Shown: piece after piece, positions 26,799-35,476 of the stretch
Numbering within the stretch: the first letter of the stretch is position 1
Layout: each line of letters begins with the position of its first letter
Made by a program: the position numbers and the translations under genes
Assembly (NCBI RefSeq): GCF_003052515.2
Contig: NZ_QARE02000023.1
Span: 1 to 64,000 of the forward strand
Source: Pseudomonas sp. RIT409
Lineage (GTDB): Bacteria; Pseudomonadota; Gammaproteobacteria; Pseudomonadales; Pseudomonadaceae
Direction: 5' to 3'
DNA length: 64,000 nt
Notes under the pieces: generated by a model
The model's database searches: none
What the model was told of the DNA's origin: nothing
What the model saw: the letters and a program-made list of their open reading frames with translations, nothing else

Positions 26799-26860
26799 GA
26801 AAATGCACACGACCAAGCCTGCCTCGAAGCCCGAATCAAGGCAAGGCCCGTGTGTGCATG
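26799..26860 (-). terminator. Likely terminator of the fatty-acid-oxidation pair
   Basis: CGTGTGTGCAT (26849-26859) and ATGCACACG (26803-26811) form a stem with further GC pairing in the loop; on the minus strand TTT follows. It lies between the 26895 gene and the amidotransferase gene. Confidence 0.5.
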
Positions 26861-26894
26861 CCCATGGCGATCGTCCTGACGCACCGAGAAGGTT

Positions 26895-29036
26895 TTAAAA
26901 CACCTCTTCCCCCAGTGCCTTCTCCAACAGCAGCGCAGGCGGATCGAAACGCTCCCCATATCGCTGCGCCAACACCCGGGCGCGGGCAACGAATGCCTTC
27001 AAGCCGTATTGATTGATGTACTGCAAGGCTCCGCCGGTCCAGGCGGGAAAGCCAATGCCGTACATCGAGCCGATGTTGGCGTCGGTGGTCGAACGCAACA
27101 CCCCTTCTTCCACGCAACGCACGGTTTCGATGGCCTGAATGAATAACAGGCGGTCCTGAATATCGCGTCCCGTGACCTGAACCTCAGGCTTTTCGAAACG
27201 TGCCTTGAGCCCTGGCCACAGGCGTTTCGGTGCCCCCTCCGGGTAGTCATAAAAGCCCCCCCCCGCTGCCTTGCCCGCCCGGTCGTATTCGTGAAGCAGC
27301 ACATCGATGATCGCCGCTCCCGGACGCTCCGGCGCCGTCTCACCCTGAGCGGCCAGATCTTCGCGAGCCTGCCTGCGAATGTGGCTCATCAGGCTCAGCG
27401 ACACTTCATCCGACACGGCCAGAGGCCCTACTGGCATGCCCGCCTTGCGCGCTTCGGTCTCGATCATCACCGCCGATACGCCCTCGCCCAGCATCGCGAT
27501 ACCTTCATGGGTAAAGGTTGCGAACACACGCGAGGTGAAGAAGCCTCGCGCGTCGTTGACGACGATGGGGGTCTTGTTGATCTGCTGCACGAAATCGAAG
27601 GCCCGGGCGAGCGTCATGTCGTTGGTCCGCGCGCCCTTGATGATCTCCACCAACCGCATCTTGTCCACGGGACTGAAGAAATGCATGCCGATGAAACGCT
27701 CTTGCCGGCTGACCGCCGTGGCCAGCCCGGTGATCGGCAGGGTCGAAGTGTTGGACGCGATCACCGCATAGGGCACGACCACCTGTTCGGCGGCGGCGGT
27801 GACCTGACCCTTGAGTTCACGGTTTTCGAACACGGCCTCGATGATCAGGTCGCAGCCTTCCAGATCACTGTCGCGACCTGTGGGCTTGATCCGCCCGAGG
27901 ATCGCGTCTCGCTGCTCGGGCTTCATACGTCCCTTGGCGACCTGTTCCTCCAGCAACCTGACCGAGTAGTCCTTGCCCTTCTGCGCGACAGCGAAGTTGA
28001 TGTCTTTGAGCACCACCTGAACGCCAGCCAGGGCGGTGACGTAGGCGATCCCGCCGCCCATCATTCCCGCCCCGAGGATGCCGACCTTGCGCATGTGGTA
28101 CACCGGCGGCGCCGCAGGCCTGGAGCTGCCGGCCTTGAGTGCGTTCAGTTGGAACCAGGTGCCCATCATGTTCTTGGCAATTTGGCCGGTGGTCAGTTCA
28201 GTGAAGTACCGCGCCTCGATTTTCTCGGCGGTGGCGAAATCCACCTGCGCGCCTTCCACCGCAGCCGCCAGGATTTTTTCCGGTGCCGGATAACAACCCT
28301 GAGTTTTGCTGCGCAGCATTGCCGGAGCGATGGCCAGCATTTGAGCGACCTTGGGGTGCGACGGACCGCCTCCTGGAATCTCAAAGCCGGGCTGGTCCCA
28401 CGGTTTGACTGGCGAAGGATTGGCCAGAATCCATGTGCGGGCTTTATTCGAAAGGTCGTCCTCATCGCTGGCCAATTGATCGAGCAAGCCGGCATTGAGG
28501 GCCTGTCGGGCGCTCAGGGTGCGGCCGTCCATCAGCAGCGGCAGCGCCTTCTCCAAGCCCAGCATGCGCACCAGTCTAACCGTGCCTCCGCCGCCGGGCA
28601 GCAGCCCGAGCGTCACCTCCGGTAAGCCGAGGCGAACCTGTTTTTCATCAAGGGCGATGCGATGGTGACACGCCAGGCTCAATTCAAGCCCTCCCCCCAG
28701 CGCGGCGCCATTGATCAGGGCGACCACCGGCCTGCTGTAGGTTTCCAGTGCCCTCAACTGGGCTTTTATGCCCAGGGTCATCCGGTAAAACCACTCGGCG
28801 CGGGAAGGCTCGACATTGATCAGCTCATGCAGATCGCCACCCGAAAAGAACGTCTGCTTGGCCGAACGAATGATGACCCCGACGACGCGCTCCTTATCCG
28901 CCTGCAACCGGGCAAGCGTTTCGTCCATCGCCAAGCGGTAGGTTTCATTCATGGTATTGGTCCGCTGGCCGGGCAGGTCCAGCGTGAGTGTGACAATCTG
29001 GTCGGAGTCGATTGCATACTGGATGGCGTCACTCAT
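26895..29036 (-). CDS. Bifunctional enoyl-CoA hydratase/3-hydroxyacyl-CoA dehydrogenase (FadB/FadJ-like)
   Basis: 713 residues. Residues 1-200 are a crotonase domain (FFSGGDLHELI, GAALGGGLELSLACHHRIA, GLPEVTLGLLPGGGGTVRL, with the oxyanion-hole glycines and catalytic Glu), and residues about 315-700 are the NAD-binding and C-terminal dehydrogenase domains (VGILGAGMMGGGIAYVTALA, then FIGMHFFSPVDKMRLVEIIK with the catalytic His). It performs the second and third steps of beta-oxidation. It follows the thiolase gene by 72 bases on the same strand, so both act in one pathway. Sequence style is that of FadJ-like paralogues rather than the main fadBA operon, where order and thiolase type differ. 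Confidence 0.9.
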   Translation of the reverse strand: MSDAIQYAIDSDQIVTLTLDLPGQRTNTMNETYRLAMDETLARLQADKERVVGVIIRSAKQTFFSGGDLHELINVEPSRAEWFYRMTLGIKAQLRALETYSRPVVALINGAALGGGLELSLACHHRIALDEKQVRLGLPEVTLGLLPGGGGTVRLVRMLGLEKALPLLMDGRTLSARQALNAGLLDQLASDEDDLSNKARTWILANPSPVKPWDQPGFEIPGGGPSHPKVAQMLAIAPAMLRSKTQGCYPAPEKILAAAVEGAQVDFATAEKIEARYFTELTTGQIAKNMMGTWFQLNALKAGSSRPAAPPVYHMRKVGILGAGMMGGGIAYVTALAGVQVVLKDINFAVAQKGKDYSVRLLEEQVAKGRMKPEQRDAILGRIKPTGRDSDLEGCDLIIEAVFENRELKGQVTAAAEQVVVPYAVIASNTSTLPITGLATAVSRQERFIGMHFFSPVDKMRLVEIIKGARTNDMTLARAFDFVQQINKTPIVVNDARGFFTSRVFATFTHEGIAMLGEGVSAVMIETEARKAGMPVGPLAVSDEVSLSLMSHIRRQAREDLAAQGETAPERPGAAIIDVLLHEYDRAGKAAGGGFYDYPEGAPKRLWPGLKARFEKPEVQVTGRDIQDRLLFIQAIETVRCVEEGVLRSTTDANIGSMYGIGFPAWTGGALQYINQYGLKAFVARARVLAQRYGERFDPPALLLEKALGEEVF

Positions 29037-29108
29037 GCGGTCGTTCTTCCTGAAGCTGTTTTTATAAGAGAGGGCAGCCAGGCTGCCAGGACGGGTGACG
29101 CTCAGCGG

Positions 29109-30314
29109 TCATGTCCGTTCGATGATGGTGGCAATCCCCATCCCCCCACCCACACACAGCGTCGCGAGGCCATAGCGCAGTTGTCGAGTCTCCAATTCGT
29201 CGAGCAACGTCCCCAGGATCATGCAGCCGGTGGCCCCCAAGGGGTGGCCCAAGGCGATCGCCCCTCCGTTGACGTTGACCTTCTGCGGATCGACATTCAA
29301 ATCCTTGATGAATTTGAGCACCACCGAGGCGAAGGCTTCGTTGACTTCGAACAGGTCGATTGCCTCGATCCCGAGACCCGCACGCGCCAGGGCCTTGCGT
29401 GTGGCGGGCCCTGGACCGGTGAGCATGATCGTCGGATCGGTACTGGTGACGGCAGTGGCGACGATCCTGGCCCGAGGCCGCAGCCCCAACTCCCGCCCCT
29501 TGTCTTCCGACCCCAGCAACATCAAGGCGGCGCCGTCGACGATGCCCGAACTGTTACCGGGGGTGTGCACGTGATCGATACGCTCGACGTGGCTGTAGAC
29601 CCGTAACGCAGTGGCGTCATAGCCTTTCTGGCCAATAGCCGCGAAGCTGGGCTTGAGTCCGCTCAGCCCCTCCAGGGTGGAATCACTCCGAATGAACTCG
29701 TCGTGATCGAGCAGCACCAGGCCGTTCTGATCCCGAACCGGTACCAGCGAACGCGCGAACGCCCCGTTCTGCCGAGCCTTCGCTGCTTTTTGCTGGGACT
29801 GCAAGGCAAAGCGATCGACATCTTCACGGCTGAACCCTTCGAGGGTCGCGATGAGGTCAGCACCGACGCCTTGCGGGGTGAAATGGGTGTGCAGGTTCGT
29901 CTGTGGGTCGAGCGCCCATGCGCCGCCGTCACTGCCCATGGGCACGCGCGACATGGATTCGACGCCGCCGACGACCACCAGGTCTTCGAAGCCGGAACGC
30001 ACCTTCATGGCCCCCAGGTTCACCGCCTCAAGCCCTGAGGCGCAAAACCGGTTGACCTGAACGCCCGCGACGCTGACCGCCCAGTCGGCGACCAGTGCCG
30101 CAGTTTTGGCGATGTCGGCGCCCTGATCGCCCACCGGCGTCACACACCCCAGCACAATGTCATCCACTTGGGCGGTATCCAGGTCGCTCCTTGACTGCGC
30201 CTCACGCAACAGCCCTGCCACGAGGTCCACCGGTTTGACGCTGTACAGCGAACCGTCCGCCCGGCCTCTGCCCCTGGGCGTGCGCAACGCGTCGAAGATG
30301 AAAGCTTCGGTCAT
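29109..30314 (-). CDS. Acetyl-CoA C-acyltransferase (thiolase)
   Basis: 401 residues of the thiolase family. Catalytic residues are visible: the acylated Cys in VNRFCASGLEAVNLG (near 90), the His in GGAIALGHPLGATGC (near 358), the second Cys in ATLCVGGGMGIA (near 388), and NEAFA. Degradative thiolases cleave 3-ketoacyl-CoA to acetyl-CoA plus a shortened acyl-CoA. It begins the two-gene unit with the FadJ-like gene. A perfect Anr/FNR box lies 89 bases upstream of the start, hinting at oxygen control. Confidence 0.93.
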   Translation of the reverse strand: MTEAFIFDALRTPRGRGRADGSLYSVKPVDLVAGLLREAQSRSDLDTAQVDDIVLGCVTPVGDQGADIAKTAALVADWAVSVAGVQVNRFCASGLEAVNLGAMKVRSGFEDLVVVGGVESMSRVPMGSDGGAWALDPQTNLHTHFTPQGVGADLIATLEGFSREDVDRFALQSQQKAAKARQNGAFARSLVPVRDQNGLVLLDHDEFIRSDSTLEGLSGLKPSFAAIGQKGYDATALRVYSHVERIDHVHTPGNSSGIVDGAALMLLGSEDKGRELGLRPRARIVATAVTSTDPTIMLTGPGPATRKALARAGLGIEAIDLFEVNEAFASVVLKFIKDLNVDPQKVNVNGGAIALGHPLGATGCMILGTLLDELETRQLRYGLATLCVGGGMGIATIIERT

Positions 30315-30402
30315 TCTGTCCCTCGCTGGCCTGCTTTTTTGTTGTCACTGTGGCACTGGATAATGACGGCACGCGCTCAAGATCGAAAGTGCACAGTTTG
30401 GG

Positions 30403-30416
30403 TTGATCTCGATCAA
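30403..30416. promoter_or_regulatory. Perfect Anr/FNR/Dnr box
   Basis: TTGATCTCGATCAA matches the consensus TTGATNNNNATCAA exactly. It lies 89 bases before the thiolase start on the minus strand; on the plus strand the next gene is the 31-aa ORF at 30775. Anr is the oxygen-sensing FNR homologue of Pseudomonas. The rest of 30315-30774 shows no gene. Confidence 0.75.
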
Positions 30417-30774
30417 GGTTAGCCTGTTGTCAGAAATTTCCGACTCGGACGAACGGTAGTCAGCTATCGGATGACCCGCGAGGGGCCCGGAAGCGTCTAG
30501 GACGAGACTGTGGACGGCTGGCCAGTGGCTTTATCGCTATTCTTCCTAACAAGATCGCATGTCTCATATCAAACCGATCTAAGCCGCATCGCACGAGGCT
30601 TCTAAGGTTAGGTCTGTAGCAGTGGCGCGATAAAAACGAAGCTTAATGCGCTGCGTCTCCGATTTGTGATCGGGACACCTGCTCTTCCGATTTCACCTAG
30701 GCCAGCTGCCGTGTCCCTTTTCAGGGATGCAGGTCAGCTTTTGTCGCTCAGGAATAACAAAAAAGGCATGCGCC

Positions 30775-30870
30775 ATGTTCAAGCATTCGAAAATACGTCA
30801 AGCAGGGCTGATCGTCTTTGCCACTACACTGTTGCTGATTTTGCCCAACCTGACTCGATTGTTCGGTTGA
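30775..30870 (+). CDS. 31-residue single-span membrane peptide
   Basis: A very short ORF with good start signals: AAAAGG 8 bases ahead of ATG 30775. The peptide starts MFKHSKIRQAG and continues as one hydrophobic span of about 20 residues (LIVFATTLLLILPNLTRLFG). Positive residues before the span put the N-terminus in the cytoplasm. The size and shape resemble small regulatory or complex-stabilising membrane peptides. No homologue is named. An Anr box lies upstream at 30403, and a rhodanese-like gene follows 145 bases later. Confidence 0.55.
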   Translation: MFKHSKIRQAGLIVFATTLLLILPNLTRLFG

Positions 30871-31015
30871 GCCTCGTCAAAAGCTTGCGGCACGGCACAT
30901 CTGTGCCACGCTGTTCTGACAGGGGACGGTCTCACAGTGAGTATCTGCGGTTGACGGCGAGCCACGGGCACAGACGCAGCGCAGTGCACGAGTGAAGTAA
31001 CACGGGAGGACGCAT

Positions 31016-31387
31016 ATGCGTCAGTGGCTGTCAGTTGTCGCACTGGGGCTGAGCATCGACGCATCCGCAGGGCCTGTGGAGCAGGCCGAAGCGGTGGCAG
31101 CCATCCGTGAGGGCAAACTCGCGATCGACGTGCGCAGTCAGAGCGACTACGAGGCAGGTACGGTGCTCAATGCCATCCGGGTCGACGACCGGCGCTTGGT
31201 GAACCAGCTGAAACAGGTCATGACCGACCGCAATCTGGTGCTGGTCATTTTCAGTTCTACCGGCGCGCGGGCGGGCAAGGCGCAGGACAATCTGATCAAG
31301 GCCGGCTACACCAGTATCATCAATGGTGGCTCCTACGAAGAGCTGCACAATGCACTGTACGACGTCGCCGACGATCCTGCGGAGTGA
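31016..31387 (+). CDS. Periplasmic rhodanese-like protein lacking the catalytic cysteine
   Basis: 123 residues; GGGAGGA precedes ATG 31016. A short signal peptide (MRQWLSVVALGLSIDASAG) is followed by one rhodanese domain: LAIDVRSQSDYEAGTVLNAI is the CH2A-like block and LIKAGYTSIINGG the C-terminal block. In PspE-type sulfurtransferases the active loop reads as a Cys followed by a glycine/arginine pocket; here the loop is VIFSSTGARAGKAQ, with Ser in place of Cys, and the protein has no cysteine at all. It cannot form a persulfide, so it is probably a binding or regulatory variant. Confidence 0.85.
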   Translation: MRQWLSVVALGLSIDASAGPVEQAEAVAAIREGKLAIDVRSQSDYEAGTVLNAIRVDDRRLVNQLKQVMTDRNLVLVIFSSTGARAGKAQDNLIKAGYTSIINGGSYEELHNALYDVADDPAE

Positions 31388-31437
31388 AGCGAACCTCGCC
31401 TACGTACGGTCGATCACCCGCACCGGCGACGCCTTAT

Positions 31438-32265
31438 TCAGGACTGCCGCTGCACCTGCATCTGCACGACCGGCTGCGCGACCGGGGACGACGGGGTCAC
31501 CACCACCTTCGCATGCATCTGCTCACAGCCACCGCCTCGGCGCATCCCACGGACGGGACAGGCGTCGAGGTAGTCGAGACCGACCGCCACCTTCAGATGG
31601 CGCTCCGGAATGGCCAGCTGGTTGGTCACATCGAAGCTGTACCACGCATCCTCGAGCCACGCTTCCGCCCAGGCATGGCTGGACAGGTGCTCACTGCTGT
31701 CGCTGTACAGGTAGCCCGACACATAACGAGCAGGCACGCCCAAACTGCGAGCGCAGGCCAGGAAGGCATGAGTGTGGTCCTGACACACACCGGCGCCATT
31801 GGCGAATGCCTGGGCGGCACTGGTTTCCACCGCAGTCGCGCCTGGCGTATAGACAATGTGCTGATTCAGCGCCTGCATCAGGTCGATCAGCGCGCTGCGG
31901 TCAGTGCGCTTTTTCGTCTCCCTGGCAGCGAAGGCCCGCATGGCTTCGTCCGCCTCAGTCAGGCGGGTGAAGCGCAAGAACGGCAGCGATGACTGGCTCT
32001 CATGTTCGGCTTCGCGTTTTTCATCGATATCCACTTGCCCCCGGGCGCCGATGACAATGGCTTCATGCGGCTCGTCCATGGTCAGCACGTGGAGGATGTT
32101 GCCAAACGGATCGACCTGCGCCCGGACCGGGCGCGGCAACGCCAATTGCCAGCTAAGCACCTGTTGGCGCTCGCTGTCGTGAGGGGTCATACGCAAATAC
32201 TGGATGCTGGCGCGGACCTGATCGTCGTAGTGATAGGTGGTCTCGTGACTAATGGACAGTCTCAT
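31438..32265 (-). CDS. Transglutaminase-like (papain-fold) protein of the ATP-grasp/alpha-E cluster
   Basis: 275 residues. An N-terminal beta domain (MRLSISHETTYHYDDQVRAS) precedes the transglutaminase-like core with the catalytic triad in order: Cys in GAGVCQDHTHAFLA (near 162), His in SSHAWAEAWLEDAWYSFD (near 200) and Asp in FDVTNQ (near 215). The length and domain pair match the 'transglutaminase family' members found beside alpha-E and ATP-grasp proteins, thought to form or cleave peptide/isopeptide bonds. Its start overlaps the alpha-E gene stop by four bases. Confidence 0.9.
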   Translation of the reverse strand: MRLSISHETTYHYDDQVRASIQYLRMTPHDSERQQVLSWQLALPRPVRAQVDPFGNILHVLTMDEPHEAIVIGARGQVDIDEKREAEHESQSSLPFLRFTRLTEADEAMRAFAARETKKRTDRSALIDLMQALNQHIVYTPGATAVETSAAQAFANGAGVCQDHTHAFLACARSLGVPARYVSGYLYSDSSEHLSSHAWAEAWLEDAWYSFDVTNQLAIPERHLKVAVGLDYLDACPVRGMRRGGGCEQMHAKVVVTPSSPVAQPVVQMQVQRQS

Positions 32266-33221
32266 GCTGCCTCCAGATAAGAAGTGTGAATAACGTTACC
32301 CAGTTGGGCCAGCAGCGGAATGAATTCGTTCAACCATTCATGCAGACCCTCATTCAGGATTTCGTCGATGCCTGTATAACGCAGGCGGGCATGCAGCTCG
32401 GCGGCCAGACGCTGGGCGGGGCGCCCGTTGGCGCCGGGCAGGCTGGAAAGGATCATGTCGAGTTCCTCGAGACACGCCCGCAGTGAGCGAGGAATGTCCG
32501 CGCGCAAGAGCAGCAGCTCAGCCACCTGGCGCGCGCCAGGGGCATCCCGATACACCTCGGTGTACGCCTCGAACGACGACAGCGCGCGCAACAAGGCACT
32601 CCACTGGTAGTAACCCGCTGCCGAGCTGTCAGCCGCGGCGTTGGCGGACGGACCGCGCAGTTCCAGCATCTCATAACGCGCATCGAGCATGCGCAGGGTG
32701 TTGTCGGCGCGCTCGATGAACGTCCCCAGACGAATGAAACGGAAGGCGTCGTTGCGCATGATGGTGCCGTAGGTCGCACCACGGAACAGGTGAGAACGCT
32801 CCTTGACCCACTCACAAAAACGGCTGAGGCCGTAGCGACTCAGGCCCTGCTCGGCGATTCCGCGTATCTCCAGGTAAGTGGCGTTGATGTTCTCCCACAT
32901 GTCCGCTGTGATTCGCCCGCGCACGGCGTGCGCACTGGCCCGCGCCGCCGCCAGACAACTGAGGATGCTGCCAGGGTTGCTGGCATCGAGTGCGAAGAAA
33001 TGCAACAGGCGCTCGGCGTGCAAATCGCCATGGCGCTCACGGTAGTCATCCAGCGTCCCGGTGATCAACAGGGGCATCGCCAGTTCGTTGAGGCCATCGC
33101 CGCGACCGTCCTGAGGCATCAGAGACAGCGAGTAACTGACGTCCAGCATCCGGGCGAGGTTTTCAGCCCGCTCCAGGTACCGTGACATCCAATATAAATC
33201 CGAGGCAGTTCTACTTAGCAT
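32262..33221 (-). CDS. Alpha-E domain-containing protein
   Basis: 319 residues, nearly all alpha-helical, starting MLSRTASDLYWMSRYLERAE, the family signature of PF04168. No enzyme motif is known in the family; it is always met with a circularly permuted ATP-grasp protein, and both may form a peptide-ligase complex. Here the ATP-grasp gene ends 12 bases upstream and the transglutaminase gene overlaps downstream, so the three are an operon. Confidence 0.9.
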   Translation of the reverse strand: MLSRTASDLYWMSRYLERAENLARMLDVSYSLSLMPQDGRGDGLNELAMPLLITGTLDDYRERHGDLHAERLLHFFALDASNPGSILSCLAAARASAHAVRGRITADMWENINATYLEIRGIAEQGLSRYGLSRFCEWVKERSHLFRGATYGTIMRNDAFRFIRLGTFIERADNTLRMLDARYEMLELRGPSANAAADSSAAGYYQWSALLRALSSFEAYTEVYRDAPGARQVAELLLLRADIPRSLRACLEELDMILSSLPGANGRPAQRLAAELHARLRYTGIDEILNEGLHEWLNEFIPLLAQLGNVIHTSYLEAA

Positions 33222-33233
33222 TGGCAGGCTTCC

Positions 33234-34643
33234 TTAATCCTCGACCACCCAGGTGTCCTTGGTTCCGCCACCCTGCGACGAGTTCACCACCAGCGAGCCT
33301 TCGCGCAGCGCTACGCGCGTCAGGCCGCCCGGCACCACGCGGGTCTCGCGACCGGATAGCACGAACGGCCGCAAGTCGATGTGGCGCGGGGCGATACCGT
33401 TCTCGACGAAGGTCGGACAGGTCGACAAGGACAAGGTGGGCTGAGCGATGTACGCGTGTGGCTTGGCGATAAGCCGCGCCCGGAAGGCTTCGATCTCCGC
33501 CGCGGTCGCAGCGGGCCCGACGAGCATGCCGTAACCGCCCGAGCCTTGGGTTTCCTTGACCACCAGATCGCCCAGATTGGCCAGCACATGAGACAGTTCT
33601 TCAGGTTTGCGGCATTGCCAGGTCGGTACGTTTTTCAGGATCGGCTCCTCGTCGAGATAGAAGCGGATCATGTCGGTGACGAAGGGATAGACCGATTTGT
33701 CATCCGCCACACCGGTCCCGATTGCGTTGGCCAGCACCACGTTGCCCGAGCGGTAAGCCGCCAGCAAACCCGGGACGCCCAGCATGGACTCAGGGTTGAA
33801 GGCCAGTGGATCGAGGAAGGCATCGTCGAGCCGACGGTAGATCACGTCCACGGGTTTGGGGCCGTCAGTGGTGCGCATGTAGACGTGGTCGTCGCGCACG
33901 AAAAGATCGGCGCCTTCCACCAATTCGACGCCCATTTCCCGAGCGAGAAACGCGTGCTCGAAAAAGGCACTGTTGAAGCGCCCCGGCGTCAGCACCACCA
34001 CACTGGGGTCTTCCAGCGGGCTGGCGCTCTTCAAGGTGTCGAGCAACAGGTTCGGGTAATGATCGACGGGGGCGATGCGCTGCGCGGCGAACAGCTCAGG
34101 GAACAGGCGCATCATCATCTTGCGGTCTTCGAGCATGTAACTCACGCCACTTGGGGTGCGCAAGTTGTCTTCCAGGACGTAATAGGTCCCGTCGCCATCA
34201 CGTACGAGGTCGACACCGGAAATGTGCGCGTAGAGGTCTCGGTGCAGGTTCAAGCCCTGCATTGCCAACTGATATTGCTCGTTGGCCAGCACCTGCTCGG
34301 CCGGGATGATGCCCGCCTTGATGATGCGTTGATCGTGATAGAGGTCAGCGAGGAACATGTTCAACGCCTTGACCCGCTGAATGCACCCGCGCTCGACCAC
34401 CCGCCATTCACTGGCAGGGATGCTGCGAGGAATCGTATCGAAGGGGATCAGGCGCTCGGTCCCCTGCTCGTCACCGTACAACGTGAAGGTAATCCCGGCG
34501 CGATGAAACAAAAGATCGGCCTCACGCCGACGCTGAGCCAGAAGCTCAGGAGGCGCTTCGCCCAACCAGCGGGCGAATTCCCGATAATGTGGCCGGACAA
34601 CGCCGTCCACATCGTACATCTCATCATAAAAGGTGCGGATCAT
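33234..34643 (-). CDS. Circularly permuted ATP-grasp family protein
   Basis: 469 residues from ATG 34643 (MIRTFYDEMYDVDGVVRPHY), with AAGGAG 7 bases upstream; the longer frame to 34763 has no ribosome site. The order of blocks is that of the type 2 circularly permuted ATP-grasp (PF14403): GTYYVLEDNLRTPSGVSYML near 150, then GTGVADDKSVYPFV near 310, LVVKETQGSGGYGMLVGP near 385. ATP-grasp enzymes join a carboxylate to an amine via acyl phosphate. First gene of the trio; the reaction and product are unknown. Confidence 0.92.
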   Translation of the reverse strand: MIRTFYDEMYDVDGVVRPHYREFARWLGEAPPELLAQRRREADLLFHRAGITFTLYGDEQGTERLIPFDTIPRSIPASEWRVVERGCIQRVKALNMFLADLYHDQRIIKAGIIPAEQVLANEQYQLAMQGLNLHRDLYAHISGVDLVRDGDGTYYVLEDNLRTPSGVSYMLEDRKMMMRLFPELFAAQRIAPVDHYPNLLLDTLKSASPLEDPSVVVLTPGRFNSAFFEHAFLAREMGVELVEGADLFVRDDHVYMRTTDGPKPVDVIYRRLDDAFLDPLAFNPESMLGVPGLLAAYRSGNVVLANAIGTGVADDKSVYPFVTDMIRFYLDEEPILKNVPTWQCRKPEELSHVLANLGDLVVKETQGSGGYGMLVGPAATAAEIEAFRARLIAKPHAYIAQPTLSLSTCPTFVENGIAPRHIDLRPFVLSGRETRVVPGGLTRVALREGSLVVNSSQGGGTKDTWVVED

Positions 34644-34881
34644 GCCGTACTCCTTGTCACCTTGGACACAAGGACCATCGCAAGGCCCGTGCCAGCGGCA
34701 TAAACGCCTAATATTCAATGAGTTACTTAATGCACCGGGCGCATCCGCACCATTCCTGTGCAAGAACTGCCCACACTCATTCCCCCGCGCTTCACAGCGA
34801 AGCGCACCGGCACCGGAAAATCTATGAGACGCATAGCCAGAGTTGATTTCCGGGCTGGGATGGGTTTGCCCATACTCCCTC

Positions 34882-34990
34882 CATCCCGCAGCAAAATCTC
34901 ACTCCTGGCTGCATGAGCGACATCTGCGTAAACGATCGCTTCAACGAAATTCCCTTTCCGCCGCTCCTACCCGAGCGGCTTTTTTTTTTG
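34882..34990 (+). ncRNA. Candidate small RNA with strong intrinsic terminator
   Basis: On the plus strand GCCGCTC (34960-34966) pairs with GAGCGGC (34973-34979) around CTACCC and is followed by ten T, an excellent terminator. No plus-strand protein gene lies before it: both neighbours (33234-34643 and 35138-35476) run on the minus strand. The preceding 80 bases hold several C/T-rich anti-Shine-Dalgarno-like motifs (CCCTCC, CTCCTGG, CGCTCC), typical of Hfq-dependent base-pairing RNAs. The start is a guess from a CATACT -10-like hexamer at 34870-34875; no good -35 pairs with it. I do not recognise the RNA family. No gene is seen elsewhere in 34644-35137. Confidence 0.5.
34960..34989 (+). terminator. 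Intrinsic terminator of the candidate sRNA
   Basis: Seven-bp perfect stem, six-base loop and ten consecutive T on the plus strand. Confidence 0.9.
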
Positions 34991-35137
34991 CCCTGTTTTC
35001 GACGGCCGTGCCGCGAACCCACTTTCGACTCTGCTTGGCCATGGACCTGTCGGCGGGGGATCAGCACAGCTCACCGGGCGGGGCGATCAAAGATCGCCAA
35101 CGCGAGAGAGCCATGCGACCACGTAGTCCCCCTCGAG

Positions 35138-35476
35138 TCAGTGATACCGTCTGACTTCCTGCTTGACGCCCCAGCCCTCGACTTGTCCATCCAGACCAAA
35201 AATCGCGCTTTGCAGGTCTTGTTCGAAATCACCAATGCCATCGTAGGTGGCATACATCACTTTGCTGACTTGCAGGTGCCATGCGCCGTCCTCACGGGCA
35301 TTGATCTGTGTGTTGAGGGATTCGCCACGAAACTTTTCGGCAGCCTGACGCGCCCGTTCCTCATCGGGAAAAACGGCGTAAAACTCGATGGGATAGATGC
35401 GCGCGAAATCGAAACCGCTTTCCTTCATGCGGCGCAGCACATGGCTGCTGATGTCTTCTTGATAGGTCGTGCTCAT
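35138..35476 (-). CDS. RraB family protein (RNase E inhibitor type)
   Basis: 112 residues; AGGAGG lies 7 bases before ATG 35476. Sequence MSTTYQEDISSHVLRRMKESGFDFARIYPIEFYAVFPDEE fits the PF06877 RraB fold of about 110-120 residues. E. coli RraB binds RNase E and alters mRNA decay; whether this member does so in Pseudomonas is inferred from family only. It points toward the candidate sRNA region. No operon partner. Confidence 0.75.
   Translation of the reverse strand: MSTTYQEDISSHVLRRMKESGFDFARIYPIEFYAVFPDEERARQAAEKFRGESLNTQINAREDGAWHLQVSKVMYATYDGIGDFEQDLQSAIFGLDGQVEGWGVKQEVRRYH

Noticed and set aside
26711..28625. Long plus-strand open frames opposite the FadJ-like gene (for example 27291-28625)
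   Set aside because: Arg/His/Gly-rich antisense shadows; the minus strand carries intact enzyme motifs.
30666..30995. 109-aa plus-strand open frame over the 31-aa peptide
   Set aside because: No start signal and no domain; the 31-aa frame has a good ribosome site and a membrane helix.
34856..34869. Sigma-54-like TGGGATGGGTTTGC ahead of the candidate sRNA
   Set aside because: GG to GC spacing is nine, not ten, and the -24 element lacks CAC; not listed as a promoter.
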